From NCBI GenBank assembly GCA_037157565.1, contig JAZHRO010000055.1, positions 40,703,001 to 40,767,000 on the forward strand: a stretch of DNA of 64,000 nt, given 5' to 3'. Position numbers and translations under genes: made by a program. This DNA is from Thalassia testudinum. Taxonomy: Eukaryota; Streptophyta; Magnoliopsida; Alismatales; Hydrocharitaceae. Each line of letters opens with the position of its first letter. Positions within the stretch are counted from its first letter, which is position 1. Under the pieces are notes generated by a model that saw only the letters and a list, made by a program, of their open reading frames with translations, had not been told where the DNA came from and did not search any database. Of the stretch, positions 1 through 11,566 are shown piece by piece.

Positions 1-15
1 GCTTTGTTAACATTT

Positions 16-33
16 TGGTGCCGTTGCCAGGGA
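16..33 (+). other. Primer-binding site, tRNA-Asp type
   Basis: TGGTGCCGTTGCCAGGGA lies three bases after the LTR-like end TTAACA. It matches the complement of the plant tRNA-Asp 3' end (TGGCGCCGTTGCCGGG) with a few changes. Athila-lineage elements commonly use this primer. Confidence 0.75.
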
Positions 34-1068
34 GCAACGCACAATTTAGATCTCTTGATTGCAATATCAGATTTGGTACTAACTTGCTCTATCTCTTTTG
101 ACTTTGATCTATTTCAGGGGATTCATTAAAGAAGATCAGCCGCACATCAGCCACTCCAGGGACAGGTAAACTCCATCCACCCTCTTCTAAGCCCCTGATT
201 CTGAAACGCTAAAAAAGAAAAAAATTAATTAGGGCTACTTGCATTCTATTCTTAGACAAATCAACAAGTTGCCTTATTTGATACATTCTAGTGAACATCC
301 AAACCCTGATTTATGCACCTACTTTAAGCTTAAGGTATCTAGGGCTATCACCTTCTTGCTTGAGCCCTAGGTACCACATTTGCACAAAATTGAATTGGAT
401 CAATCAGAGTCAATTAGGGTTTCCAGTTTAAGGTTTTAGAGACACACTTGCTTAATCAAGAATTAATCTTCTCAAACAGTGTGTGCTTAAGCCTTGGTCG
501 AATTGATCTACTCAAGCAAACACTAAAAACAAGCTCTTAATTTCATTTGAACACTAAAAGAGGGACCTAAATTTTTCAAAGGTCAAAACAGGTGAAGTTG
601 ACCCACCTTTTTGGGTTAACCAATCTTCAAATTAGGTCACTTTGCACAAAAAAAAAAACATCTTAAAGTTCAAGTGAAATCATAAACACCTTGCACTTAA
701 TTAAAAATTAGTAGACTTAAGAGGTCAAGTCCCCATTTTGGTCTACCTGGATCTTCAGTGACAAGAGAGGTCGGGTGGAGGAAACCCTGTAACTCGTGGG
801 GGCACTCTACCGTGTAGGGGTCTTCGTGGGACTCTCCCTCTCTAGCTGCCTAGGTAATTCTCAGGTGGACGACTTTCTGACTAAGGGGTATCATCCGCCC
901 CGAACCTCTATAGTCATCCAAAATTTTTTGGTGTCTTGATTGGGTCCATCACCTACTATCCCTCATCTATTCAAACAGTGTATGCTCGGGAGGAGGTTCT
1001 TAAGACCATCCTTGAGGCCTCCATTAGTTATTCACTCTCGTTGAGGTCGAGCCTCAACTTCCGTGTTT
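34..1068 (+). other. Athila 1 leader between primer-binding site and gag
   Basis: About 1 kb with no sustained open frame. AT-rich to ~720, then a stretch (720-1060) with more G and C. Long leaders are usual in this lineage. I see no other feature in it. Confidence 0.55.
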
Positions 1069-2905
1069 ATGCAACAACCTGATCACATTGACATATCCAC
1101 TGATTCAGAACCTACTTCCCCTTCATCAACTATGGATCACCAAGAGGAACAACCTAATCTCAAGCAACAATTCCATGATTTCCAAAATTGAATCAATGCC
1201 ATCATCAACCCATCGTCGCATCCTCAAATGCGAGATCACTATAATCCCGCAGCGGTGGAGATCGAACCCTGAATCAATATTCCCGTGGGAGGACCCGAGG
1301 TAGATCTCAAGTCTAGCATGCTTCATATGACCCCAAATTTCATGGCTTGAACTCCGAGGATTCTTTCCAGCACATCAAAAACTTAAAACATCTGGCCCAC
1401 ACCTTTGGGGCAGATGTATAGAATCGGGACGGATTACTCTTAAAGCTCTTCTCATTCTCCCTGGCCGACAAAGCCGCTCACTGGTTTCAGACTCAACCAC
1501 ACACGATCAACACATGGGGAGAACTTCAAACTGCCTTCCTGCAAAAATTCTACCCCATTGGTCGTACCAACATGATGCAGCACCAAATCATGCACTTCTC
1601 CCAAGGAGCGAGAGAATCTCTACACGAAGCATGGGATCGCTTTTTGGATCTCATGCGTAAGTGCCCCCACAATGGAGTTTCGAAGTGGGAACAAGTCCAA
1701 TCCTTTTACCATGGACTCCGTGAGGATATCAAGCTCTTTGTCAATGCAACCTATGGTGGTAGCATCATGGGTCAACATGAGGACACGATTTAGGAAATTC
1801 TCGAGAACATGTGCGATAACTCCCTGAACAATGAGTCATTGGGTGCGTACGACCGTACATCCACCCACGCATTGACAAATAATTGGGGGGTACACGAATC
1901 CCGAGGCCTTTCCGCATCCGTTGATCTAGAGTTGGTAGCCAGTCAATTGGACAAGGTTTGCATTATCGAGAAAAAGGTGGACGACATCACTCGTTATCTA
2001 CACAAATCCACCTCTGCACCTCAAGGCACATACGCGCACTCGCCCACGGGAAGGGAGGCTGCGCACAACATCTACCACTCCTCGGGGATGGATACATATC
2101 CACCCCCGTTTGATTATGGCTTTGGAGGCAACTCCAGGTCAGCCCACCTCAGTTGGGGGAACTCTGAACCCCTGTACCATGATTATCTCGAAGCTCCTCA
2201 GACCTGCGAGGATCTTCACACCATCCAGAATAATCATTTCTCCAACACTTACAACTCTGAATGGCGTAATCATCCCAACTTTTCGTGGTCGGGAAATAAC
2301 CCGAATCTAAGACCTCAATTCCAACCCTGACCACAGGCTCCACGTCCTTATCATCTTTGATTCTCCAGACCTTGGTTGATATGCAAAAACAACATAAAGA
2401 AGAGATCTCTGAGTTACGAAATCAATTGGCCCAGCTGGCAAGTGCTCGCCAACCTAGTGCACTTCCCTCTCAGCCTCTTCCAAACCCAAATAACGTGCCG
2501 AACTAGAGGCGCATTATAAACCCAAATAAGGGTTAAGCTCACTTTGTTTATCAGGCCTCTTCTGCTCCATCACCTGATGGGATGGATGCTTCAACTTCAT
2601 ACTTGGGATTCCAGCAGCAAACACCTATTTTGCCCAACCCAAACCAAACTCAGGCAGGATTAAATTCCGTCACCACCCGTAGTGGCAAAGCAACACAAGA
2701 CCCACCCTTTCCTCACCACAACATGCCTGAGATCGTAAACCCTAATCCTAGATTGGTCATCCAGGACACACCCATCCTTGATAAAGAGCCTGAGCCAATT
2801 CTAGAGGAACCATCTAAGGTTCCGTTTCCTGAGGCCTTGACCAAGGGAAAGAGGATAGCCAAACTTGTGGCACCTGAGGAGGACCTAGTCAAGCTTTTTG
2901 AGTAG
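1069..2905 (+). pseudogene. Athila 1 gag (capsid) pseudogene
   Basis: The start chosen is the ATG at 1069 (MQQPDHID...), the first Met in the frame that runs into capsid-like sequence. The recognisable part is 1400-1800: F..LADKAAHWF, then AFLQKFYPIGRTNMM, then ESLHEAWDRF.DLMRKCPHNG, the retrotransposon gag block also seen in Athila 2. The segment 1809-2330 is low-complexity (Ser, Asn, His, Pro), and 2582-2905 is a Pro-rich linker leading into protease. At least four in-frame stops (for example near 1190 and 1790) and frame changes break it. In an intact element Gag would form the cytoplasmic particle that packages the RNA. Confidence 0.75.
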
Positions 2906-3583
2906 GTCGATATAAACATCCCCTTGATGGATGCGATTCGCCACGTACCGGCTTACGCACGATTCCTGAAAGATGTGTGTACACTTAAGCGTAAGCCGTG
3001 AACCAAAGGCGAGAACCCGATCGTACTATCAGAGCAAGCCAGCTCCGTCATTTTGAGCAAATTCCCACCTAAGGGAAAAGACCCAGGCACCCCTCTGATC
3101 TCTTGTGCTATTGGTGATATACAGTTCGATCGAGCCTTACTAGACCTAGGAGCTTCCATAAATTTGATACCTACATCGCTACTAGACTAGTTTGAGGAAT
3201 CTAAGCTTAAACCGACAGAAGTGACCTTGCAATTAGCTGATCGATCGATTAAGTCACCAAGAGGAATTCTCGATGATGTCATAGTTAGGGTACACGATTT
3301 CTATTTTCCAGTGGATTTCATTGTCTTAGACATGGATGCTCCTGAGAACTTGAAGAATACACCAATCATATTAGGGAGATCCTTTTTGGCCACTACTAGG
3401 GCCAATATTAATTGTGAGGAGGGCCAAATTGAGTTAAAATTTGGGAGCAAAACATTGAAGATCGACATCTTTAAGGCCCAACAAGGAATTATTTGCGGGG
3501 TTATAGAACAAATCTATGATATTGAGGTTGTGGTTGACAATCTATGTATCAATGAAAACCTGAATATTTCTGATCAACCATAA
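2906..3583 (+). pseudogene. Athila 1 aspartic protease region
   Basis: The catalytic motif DLGASINLIP is readable, with the Asp codon at 3143-3145, and the C-terminal half continues as a clean 120-codon stretch (3221-3583) with ILGRSFLATTRA, the second conserved block of Athila proteases. A stop follows the motif at about 3188 and another precedes it near 3000. The family cleaves Gag-Pol in the particle; this copy cannot make a continuous product. Confidence 0.75.
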
Positions 3584-4729
3584 GAAGATCAAAACCCGCA
3601 ATTTGAGGAGCCTGAACTTAACCTAGACACACCCATAGTTCCTTCCTTTGCTCCCAACACCCACCCTGAACCACCTGCTACTGCTGATAATCCTGTTATG
3701 GAATTGAAGCCCCTCCCTGACCATCTCAAATACGTCTTTTTGGGTTCCAATCAGACATTTCCTGTGATTATCAATTCCCAACTCACACGTGATCAGGAAA
3801 CACACCTGATTTCTGTTCTCCAGCAACATCAAAGAGCCATTGGATGGACTCTCGATGATCTAACTAGCATCAGCCCCACATATTGTACACATCATATCTA
3901 TACTAAAGAGGGCTCATGACCATCTTGTGAAATGCAAAGACATCTAAATCCAAATCTACAGGATGTTGTGAAAAAGGATATCATCAAGTGGTTAGATGTA
4001 GGGATCATCTACCCGATCTCCGACAGTCGATGGGTGAGTCCAATACAAGTTGTGACTAAGAAGGCAGGGCTCACTGTCATCACGACTGAAATAGGAGAAA
4101 CCATACCGACCGGTATAGCAAACTTGTGACGAGTTTGCATTGATTATAGAAGACTCAATTCCTCCACGAAGAAGGATCATTTCCCACTACCGTTCATTGA
4201 TCAGATCCTTGAGAAACTAGTGGGAAATCGATTCTTCTGCTTTTTGGATGGGTACTCCAGTTATAACCAGGTTGCAATCCATCTTGAGGACCAAGAGAAG
4301 ACCACCTTCACCTACCCCTTTGGAACATACGTATTCTGAAGGATGCCATTCGGTCTCTGCAATGTGCCTGCTACTTTTTATCGGTGTATGCTTGCCATAT
4401 TCTCAGATATGGTAGGCAAATACCTTGAGGTCTTCATGGATGACTTCTCGGTATTTGGAGAATCTTTTGGTAATTACCTCTTGCACTTGGTCCAAATCCT
4501 CAAGCGGTGCATCAACATGAACTTGGTTCTTTCTTGGGAAAAGAGCCATTTCATGGTACCTGAGGGAATTGTCCTAGGACATCTCATCTTTGAAAAGGGC
4601 ATCCAGGTTGATCGAGCCATGGTGAATCTGATTTCCAAACTCCCTATGCCTAGCTCGGTCAAGGGCATCCAATCCTTTTTGGGGTACGTCGATTTTTACC
4701 GTTGATTCATTCCTGATTTCTCAAAAATC
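3584..4729 (+). pseudogene. Athila 1 reverse transcriptase pseudogene
   Basis: RT blocks appear in order: I.WLD.GIIYPISDSRWVSP (3980-4035), CIDYRRLN-like sequence (4136-4160), KKDHFPLPFIDQ (4169-4204), FCFLDGYSSYNQVAIH (4231-4280), MPFGLCNVPATFYRCM (4343-4390) and the catalytic FMDDFSVFG (Met-Asp-Asp at 4436-4444). Catalytic Asp residues are present, but there are stops around 4128, 4338 and 4705 and an inserted stretch near 4070-4125 (also seen in Athila 2 at 12436-12480, so a family trait rather than a new insertion). Confidence 0.85.
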
Positions 4730-5359
4730 GTGCGCCTCCTGACTACTCTTCTATCTAAGGATGTCCCCTTCGAAATCACCAAGGAGTGCACTCAAGCGTT
4801 TGAGATCCTACGTGATCGAGTTACCCAAGCACCTATCTTGCAGTTCCCTAATTGGTCTCAACCCTTTGAGATCATGTGCGATGAATCTGATTATGCTGTG
4901 GGTGCGGTACTTGGGCAGAAAATAGACAGGAAACCCGTGGTCGTCTACTACGCTAGCAAGACACTTGACGAGGCTCAGCGTAACTACACAGTTACTGAGA
5001 AAGACCTACTAGCCACAGTATTTTCCCTAGAGAAATTCAAATCATATCTTTTAGGTTCCTGTGTTATCATATACTCAGATCACACTACAGTGAGGCACCT
5101 CCTTGAGAAGGACTCAAAACCTCGACTAATCTGTTGGATCTTGCTGTTGCAAGAATTTGATCTCAAGATTCGTGATAAAGCGGGAAAGCAGAATGTGGTA
5201 GCTAACCACTTATCTCGCCTTCCTTCTGACACTATTGACCCTTCCGGACCCATCACAGAACACTTTCCCAATGAGCACCTCTTGACTATTAGTACGAGAC
5301 TTCCTTGGTTTGCTGATTTGGTGAAGTACTTGGCATCACATCAAATCCCGTCCGATTAG
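4730..5359 (+). pseudogene. Athila 1 RNase H region
   Basis: A 209-codon open stretch. RNase H blocks: MCDESDYAVGAVLGQ (first catalytic Asp), VVYYASKTLDEAQRNY, TVTEKDLLATVFSLEKF (catalytic Glu), YSDHTTVRHLL (catalytic Asp) and QNVVANHLSRL. The expected VADHLSRL has become VANHLSRL, so the fourth acidic residue is Asn. It would degrade the RNA strand of the RNA-DNA hybrid. This is the best preserved part of the element. Confidence 0.85.
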
Positions 5360-6600
5360 CTGAAGGCCAAGAAAGACAAATTGCTTTCCGATGCTAAGTA
5401 CTACATCTGCGAAGACCCGTACCTCTTTTGCATTGGTGCTGATTAGATCATCAGATGATGCAACCCAGAAGCAAAAATTTAGGATATTTTGTCCTTCTTC
5501 CATGACCAGGCCTACGACGGACACTTCTTCCGACATAAAATCGTAGTAGAAGTCCTCCAATGTGGCTTTTATTGGTCCACGATTTTCAAAGACGCATACC
5601 ATCACTGTAAGGGATGCACTCATTGCCAGACCTTGGGCAACATGAGCCACCGCGATATGATGCCTTTGCAGCCGATTCTTGTATGCGAAATCTTCGATAT
5701 TTGGGGATTGATTTCATGGGACCCTTCCCTATCTCGGATGGCTTCGAATACATTCTTCTCACTGTTGACTACGTGTCCAAATGGAGCGAAGCCATTCCCA
5801 CCCAAACCAATGATCATAAGGTGGTAATCAAATTCATTCATTAGAATATCTTTTCTCGGTTCAAGATTCCATGTGCCATTATCTCTGATGGAGGGACCCA
5901 TTTCACGAATGCTCAGTTCAGATCACTAATGACCAAATACGGGGTGTCGCACCAAATTTCTACTGCTTATCACCCCCAAACCAACAGTCTAGCTAAGTTA
6001 TCGAATTGGGAGATCAAGAAAATCCTTCAGGTCACTGTCCGACCTAACAGGAAAGATTGGTCATCCCAACTTCCAGAAGCCTTATGGGCTTATAGGACCA
6101 CCCACAAGACCCAATTGGGCATGTCTCTTTTTAGATTGGTGTACGAGAAGGCATGTCACCTTCCTGCCGAGTTGGAGCACAAAGCCTATTGGGTTGTACG
6201 GAAGTGTAATCTAGATCTTTCTAAGGCAAGAACCCACATAAAGCTTCAAATGAGCGAGATCAATGAACTACGCAATGATGCGTACGAGAACTCGCAAATT
6301 TACAAAGAGTGGGTTAAGGCCTTTCACGACAAGCACATATCCAGAAAGATCTTTCACCCTGGTCAGAAAGTCCTACTCTTTGATGCCAAACTCAAACTAT
6401 TCCCAGGAAAACTCAGATCGAAATGGATTAAACCATATCTTATCAGACGGATTTTTTGAAATGGAGCCGTTGAAATCAGTCAACCCAACCTTGATTCTGA
6501 ACCTTTTATTGTGAATGGCTAAAGACTTAAGCCGTTCATTGAACTCACCAATACGAACTTGGCTGAGGTATCTTTTGATCTCCATTCTCCCTAAGCTCAT
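5360..6600 (+). pseudogene. Athila 1 integrase pseudogene
   Basis: Zinc-binding HHCC region at 5500-5640 (ends in C.GC.HCQTLGN), then a frame change near 5690, then the core: IDFMGPFP (first Asp, ~5708), [17 protein letters not shown] (second Asp, ~5885) and YHPQTNSLAKLSNWEIK (~5965-6020). The catalytic Glu expected after NG-A is Leu-Ala-Lys-Leu-Ser here, so it looks lost. The C-terminal domain (HPGQKVLLFDAKLKLFPGKLRSKW) follows and there is no chromodomain. The closing block at 6600-6655, ending GGGAGGCAACCC, is typical of the end of Athila pol. Confidence 0.8.
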
Positions 6601-7899
6601 TGCGCCCGGCTGATGGCGTTAAACTCAACGCTTAATGGGAGGCAACCCGTCATCTTTTTGAAAAACCCGAAACCCTTCGTGACACATCTTATATTGAACT
6701 CATATTGCACTTTAGGGTTCGTCCATTAAAACATCCAACTCCACCTTTGGTACCCGTACCTGAGCTTGAAATCATCCGCAACAGTCACCCCGACCCGTCC
6801 ACCTACCCAAAACCTGTTCTAATGTATGATCTAAGCTGAACTCGAACCCACCTAATTTACAATGAGGACATTGCAAATCGTAGGCATAGGGGATATTAAA
6901 GTGCAAAACACTGTAAGAATCACTTCACAAGAAAGGGTTTCATCAAAAAAATTACATACTCCAAAAAACCAAAAAAATAAAAAACTAAAAAAGAAAAAAA
7001 ATGGAGAAGGGAGGAAATTTTGAGAATCAATTTGCATATCATTCTTGAGGAGGAAAAGGGGAGGTAACATAAATATAAAAAAGGAGCACAGTTTGAAACA
7101 AAAAAAGAGATAGTCATTATTAAAAGGTTAAGGAATCTACTTAGTTCTAGACCAAATCAAAAGAAATAAATAAAAGAAATAAAAGTACTAAGAGATTAGT
7201 ATGAACGTTGATCTTAGGCCTTTTGGGCTTGTGTTTAGGCTTAAAAATTCAAGTATCCATTAAGATCTAGATAGCCATCAAGAGGTTGGGGAAAATGCCA
7301 AGCTTAAGTATTAGGTCTAAGGCTTAGGGATTATTCAGCCTCGTTAACTAACCTCTAGTTTGCGAGACTCGGTAACCAAAGCACACTAATCCACACACAA
7401 TCTGGTTCAGTGCACGTAATTATCAAAATCAAGCAAAAGCGTTAATTCTGTTATGAAAAAGCTACCTAGATTGGCATTCTGACCTAATCTACAAAAGAAA
7501 GCACACAGTAGAAATCTGAGTATAAAAAGGCATATGGTCTAGAACTAGAGTTAATTCCATGAGATTTTGCTAAGGGACTAGCAAAAGCTAGGCATGGAGG
7601 TATGATGGTGATTGCGTAGTAATCATAGGTCTTAATTGGCCTAGACTAAGCTAGGACTTAGCATAAGTTAGGGTTATTCATGCATACATACGCATTATCT
7701 GCATCTTTACTGCTTTCCTTTAGCTATGGATAAAATAATGTTATAATGTGCAGATTAAGTGCATTATGTCAATTGCAGGGATTAAGCTGATCAGGAGCTG
7801 GATCTGAAGTTGGATCAGGAATAACAGGAGTTGTAGCAGAGCTGGAGCAGAAGGCCTACTTTAGATGTAGGAATAATAATGTAAGGGGGTTAAAAGTTT
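6601..7899 (+). other. Athila 1 3' non-coding region
   Basis: Contains the block AATGAGGACATTGC (6861-6874), which resembles a motif that follows pol in many Athila/Tat elements. An A-rich stretch follows at 6940-7010. No open frame resembling an envelope-like gene survives. The limit with the LTR is approximate; I could not pick a certain polypurine tract. Confidence 0.5.
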
Positions 7900-9755
7900 G
7901 CTATTCTATTAAGTAGAAATAAAGCAGTAAAATGTGAAGAGCTTAGGTCCATCCTAGCCCTAGGATAGCCTAGAGACTTCCCCAAGCCTTAGCCACCCTT
8001 AGATTAGGTCACAATACCCTAGGAAGCCCTAAAACCCTAGTTCCAACCCTTATCTAGACGTCCAGATAAGTTATAGGATGTCCAGGACCCTTAGCCAACT
8101 CCCGCACACTTCAAACCCACTTCTGCAGTGTTATTGGACATCCAGACACTTTGTCAGACGTCCAATTTCTGCAGAATACCCAAAACAGAACCCAAAATCC
8201 TTCCTAACTCTGATTGGACGTCCAGAAAACAAGTCTGGACTTCTGATTTTTGAGTATAAGACATCTGATTATATTATTAGACGTCTGATACTGCTCTCCA
8301 ATTCCTGTTTTGAGATTTAAGCCTTGATCTTGGATCTCTAGGTCCCTAAACCCAATTCCAACCCAATAGGAACCTAAATTAAGGTGCCCTAACCCTAGTA
8401 CACCACCTCTAGGCCTCCCTAAGGACCTAATTAGGTCCTCACTAAACCTAATTGACTTGGATCTTAGTCAATTCCATTAGCCTATTCAATTGGACTCATT
8501 GAGTCCAATTGAGCCCTGATCTCAGCACACACTATCCAATTGGACTCAGTGAGAGTCCAATTGACCTAGACCTGACTTAATTGAGTTGTTTTACTCTCAA
8601 TTAAGTTTTCACACACCCAATTAAACTTGTATTAAGTTTAATTGCACTTTACCTTAGTGAATTAGGGTTTATAACCGTAATTTGAGACATACCTTGACCT
8701 ATACCCACTAGAACCTAACCTAATCAACCTAGCCACCTAAGTTTCGACCCACACACACCCACACACACCATCCACACGAAAATACCTAGCCTATAGTTCT
8801 CTAGAACTCTCTACCATATGTGGTTGCCTTGGTTGCCAAAAGTAGCAACCAAGAGCCATTCAATTTTTAGATCCACATTTGGTGGATCTAAAAACCACCA
8901 TCCACCCTTTCTCTCTCACTCTCCCATGAGCTCTCACCATATGCCTCTCTAGAGAATTCCATAATTCTCTGGAGAGCTTCCCTTAGGTCTATAAAAAGAC
9001 CCCTTGTGTGGCCATTTGCACCCATTCACTTCTTTGGCAATTGCACTCCATTGGTGCCATTCACACCACCTCCATAGTCACTCCACCTCCACGAGCTCAC
9101 TACCACCACCATGGAGGACACCATGCCGGGATGCTGGATCAACCCTACCTCTCTCCAAGGGTCGGCCTAAGTTCCATTGGCCACCCCTCCTCTCGACCAC
9201 TCCAAGGCCATCGGGGACCACCCCTGAATGCCCTCTATTCTTCTAGCTTTAAATCATGCTCTTCATAATCTTTATTGCTTTCATTTACTGCTTAGTAGTG
9301 TAGTCTTACTTCTCCCCCAATGATGCATGCGAAATCCCCCCGTTGATTCTTGTATGCAATCGTTTTCTGGTAGTTAGGTTTAATTTTTAAGCATTCATGT
9401 ATAAGCTTTCCTCTAGATTTCCTTGTGCAACAACTCTCCAATGATGAATGAAATTTCACTTTATATATATATATATCTCTTATGTGTTCGAAATCACCAC
9501 GAGCTGAATGATTATCATATTTGAGTGATTTAAGTGCCTGTTCTTTAATTGCCTATATATTACGCACCAGCATGTCGTTTAAATAAAGTAGAGCGGCTTT
9601 AAGATCAATTTCAAAAGCAAAAACAATGCCTCCCAGAGACGAACGACTGGGACTCAAAGTCTCGTTATTTTTACAAAATAATATCTTTGTTGGATCGTAT
9701 TTCGCAACTATACTACGACCCTTTTATCAAAAATGAGATCTACGACCTCCCGACA
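7900..9755 (+). repeat. Athila 1 3' LTR (start approximate)
   Basis: Ends in GACA at 9755, placed by alignment with the LTR at 43359. It holds a TATA box at 8989, about 750 bases before the LTR end, the same layout as the other Athila-type LTRs here (650 bases in the 43359 copy). The upstream part has a cluster of GACGTC-type motifs at 8055-8290. The short open frames near 9004-9268 lie in the transcribed part and are not supported as genes. A (TA)n tract lies at 9463-9478. Confidence 0.6.
8989..9002 (+). promoter_or_regulatory. TATA box of Athila 1 3' LTR
   Basis: TCTATAAAAAGACC is a near-consensus plant TATA box in the correct orientation for the element. Confidence 0.6.
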
Positions 9756-10375
9756 GATGGGAACACCATCATGAGCCATAACTACCTCAATTTAGTTATT
9801 GTCAAGGAATAAATGCTTCTACATAATTACCAGAGAGCCATAATTCATTGCATAATCATTCTGAGAGAAAGACAAGAAGCCAGGGTTAAAACTGCAATTT
9901 TACCATCATGTCTTGATTGCAGAATAACCATAGGTTTTTCCAGAAGGTAATTAAAGGTCAAACGGTCTTAAATATCCAACAAGTAGGTTAGAACAGACAG
10001 AAAAGGATTTTTGTGTGTTTTGAGAATTAAATGAATTCTAAAATCCGAAAAACAGACCCACTTAATTAACTGAGGTTCTGATCAGGATAAAATTCACCTA
10101 TACCCTTTAAAAATCATAGAAAAATATTCTTTAGGGTTTGGTACCTTCAATTTGATCATTAGAACCCATCTTAACCCAAAATAGTCTCAGACTGACATTT
10201 ACCCTAATTTAGATTTTTGCATAAATTACCCAGTCAAACTAGGTCAAAACCAAAATCCAACTTCACCAACCGCACTACATTTCAACCGCCGTATCACACT
10301 GACCACCTCTGTCTTCCCCATCTCCAACCACTCCTTTGGCGAGTCCATCTCACCTCCACATACCACCAATCAATG
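9756..10375 (+). repeat. LTR family A fragment, + orientation (left part)
   Basis: Begins GATGGGAACACCATCATGAGCC, which is the U3 start of the two solo LTRs at 19404 and 36303 read in reverse complement, apart from the initial T. Similarity continues through the block TAGAAAAATATTCT..AGGGTTTGG (10115-10145) to ~10270 and weakly to 10370. It stops where the - strand integrase of Athila 2 begins. The matching right part is at 45043-45640. Confidence 0.7.
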
Positions 10376-11149
10376 GGTAAATGGCATGCCTTTCCATACA
10401 CCAAACGAAATAGTGACATGCCGATAGGAGTTTTGTATGCCGTACGGTAGGCCCAAAGAGTGTCCTCAAGCTTTTGAGTCCAATCTTTTCGATCAGGCCT
10501 AACCATCTTTTGCAGGATGTTCTTAATCTCCCAATTGGAGATCTTGGCATGTCCGTTCGTTTGAGGGTGGTGAGGTGTGGAGATTATGTGATTTACCTCG
10601 TATTTTGCTAGTAAACTACGAAACTGGGCATTTGTGAAGTGTGTACCACCATCGCTGATGATGGCCCTTGGAATCCCTAACCGACTGAAGGTGTTCTTTT
10701 TGACAAAATCGATGACCACTTTGTGGTCGTTGGTTCGGGTAGGAATAGCCTCGATCCACTTAGACACGTAATCAACAGCAACGAGAATGTATTGGTGCCT
10801 AATTGATGGGAGGAAGGGTTCCATGAAATCGATGCCCCAAACATCAAAGATTTCGACAGGAAGGATTAGGTTTAGAGGCATCATATCTCTCTTGGTTATG
10901 CTCCCAAGTGTCTGGCATCAGGAACACGACCTCGAGAATTCCTAGGCATCCTTGAATAAAGATGGCTAGTAGAATCCATATTGAAGTATTTTTGCAGTTA
11001 TCTTTTTCCCAAAGAAATGTCCACCACATGCAGATTCATGGCAAAACTCATGTATGCTTTGAAACTCATTCTTCGGTACACATCGGCGAATAATCTGACC
11101 AAAGCCAATGCGATACAGCTTAGGGTCATCCTAGAAGTAATATTTGGCT
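10376..11149 (-). pseudogene. Athila 2 integrase, truncated
   Basis: Read leftward from 11149: a degraded zinc-binding region, then [26 protein letters not shown] (first core Asp, ~10828), [22 protein letters not shown] (second Asp, ~10660), [20 protein letters not shown] (the Glu position reads Lys-Ile-Ser) and [16 protein letters not shown]. It then ends abruptly at ~10376, where the family would continue with VELEHKAYW and the C-terminal domain. The last ~25 codons of the open frame are read from LTR sequence. The truncation agrees with loss of the element's whole 3' end. Confidence 0.8.
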
Positions 11150-11566
11150 TTAGATATAAGTCTGTCCCGTTGTTGCTTGGTCCAATCTTGGGGGATTTGA
11201 CCAACAGCCAAATAATTTACTGTCTGCAAACCAAGGGGTTTGGACACCTGAAATTGCCAGAATAGTCTCATCCATAAAAGTATCAGTAATTGGAATATCC
11301 AGATGAGAAGAATCACTTAGAAGCCTCGAAAGATGATCTTCCACCACATTTTGTGCCCCAAATTTATCTTTGATTTCAAGATCGAATTCTTGAAGCAAAA
11401 GAATCCATCGAATGAGCCGGGGTTTAGCATCCTTTTTGGCCAAGAGATATCTCAAGGCCGAGTGGTCGGTGGAAATTATGATGTGAGACCCTAAGAGATA
11501 AGCCCTGAATTTTTCTAAAGCAAATACTACTGCTAGCAATTCCTTCTCAGTAACAGCATAATTCCT
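11150..11566 (-). pseudogene. Athila 2 RNase H region
   Basis: The 129-codon stretch 11539-11150 holds [42 protein letters not shown] and [13 protein letters not shown]. The upstream TD.SDYAIGAILGQKID.KPSIIYYASKTLGEA is at 11690-11567, separated by a stop. The catalytic acidic positions look present. Function as for the Athila 1 domain. Confidence 0.8.

Larger units (their letters stand above)
1..9755 (+). mobile_element. Athila-type Ty3/gypsy retrotransposon 1, 5' LTR cut off by window edge
   Basis: Element order on the + strand is LTR end, primer-binding site (16-33), leader, gag, protease, RT, RNase H, integrase, long 3' region, 3' LTR. The protease motif DLGAS, the RT motif FMDDFSVFG and the absence of a chromodomain are what Athila-lineage elements show. 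The 3' LTR end at 9755 is placed by similarity of 9700-9755 to the 3' end of the Athila-type LTR at 43359 (shared CGCAA..ATACTAC.AC, then CAAAA, then ATCTA, then GACA/AACA). Only the last ~12 bases of the 5' LTR are in the window, and they differ from the 3' LTR end, so the element is old or composite. Stops and frameshifts in every domain make it non-autonomous. Confidence 0.8.

Noticed and set aside
6601..7899. Envelope-like gene expected in some Athila elements
   Set aside because: No sustained open frame or membrane-spanning pattern could be read.
9004..9268. Two overlapping 80-86 codon frames after a TATA box
   Set aside because: Position and composition fit the transcribed part of the Athila 1 LTR; no recognisable protein.
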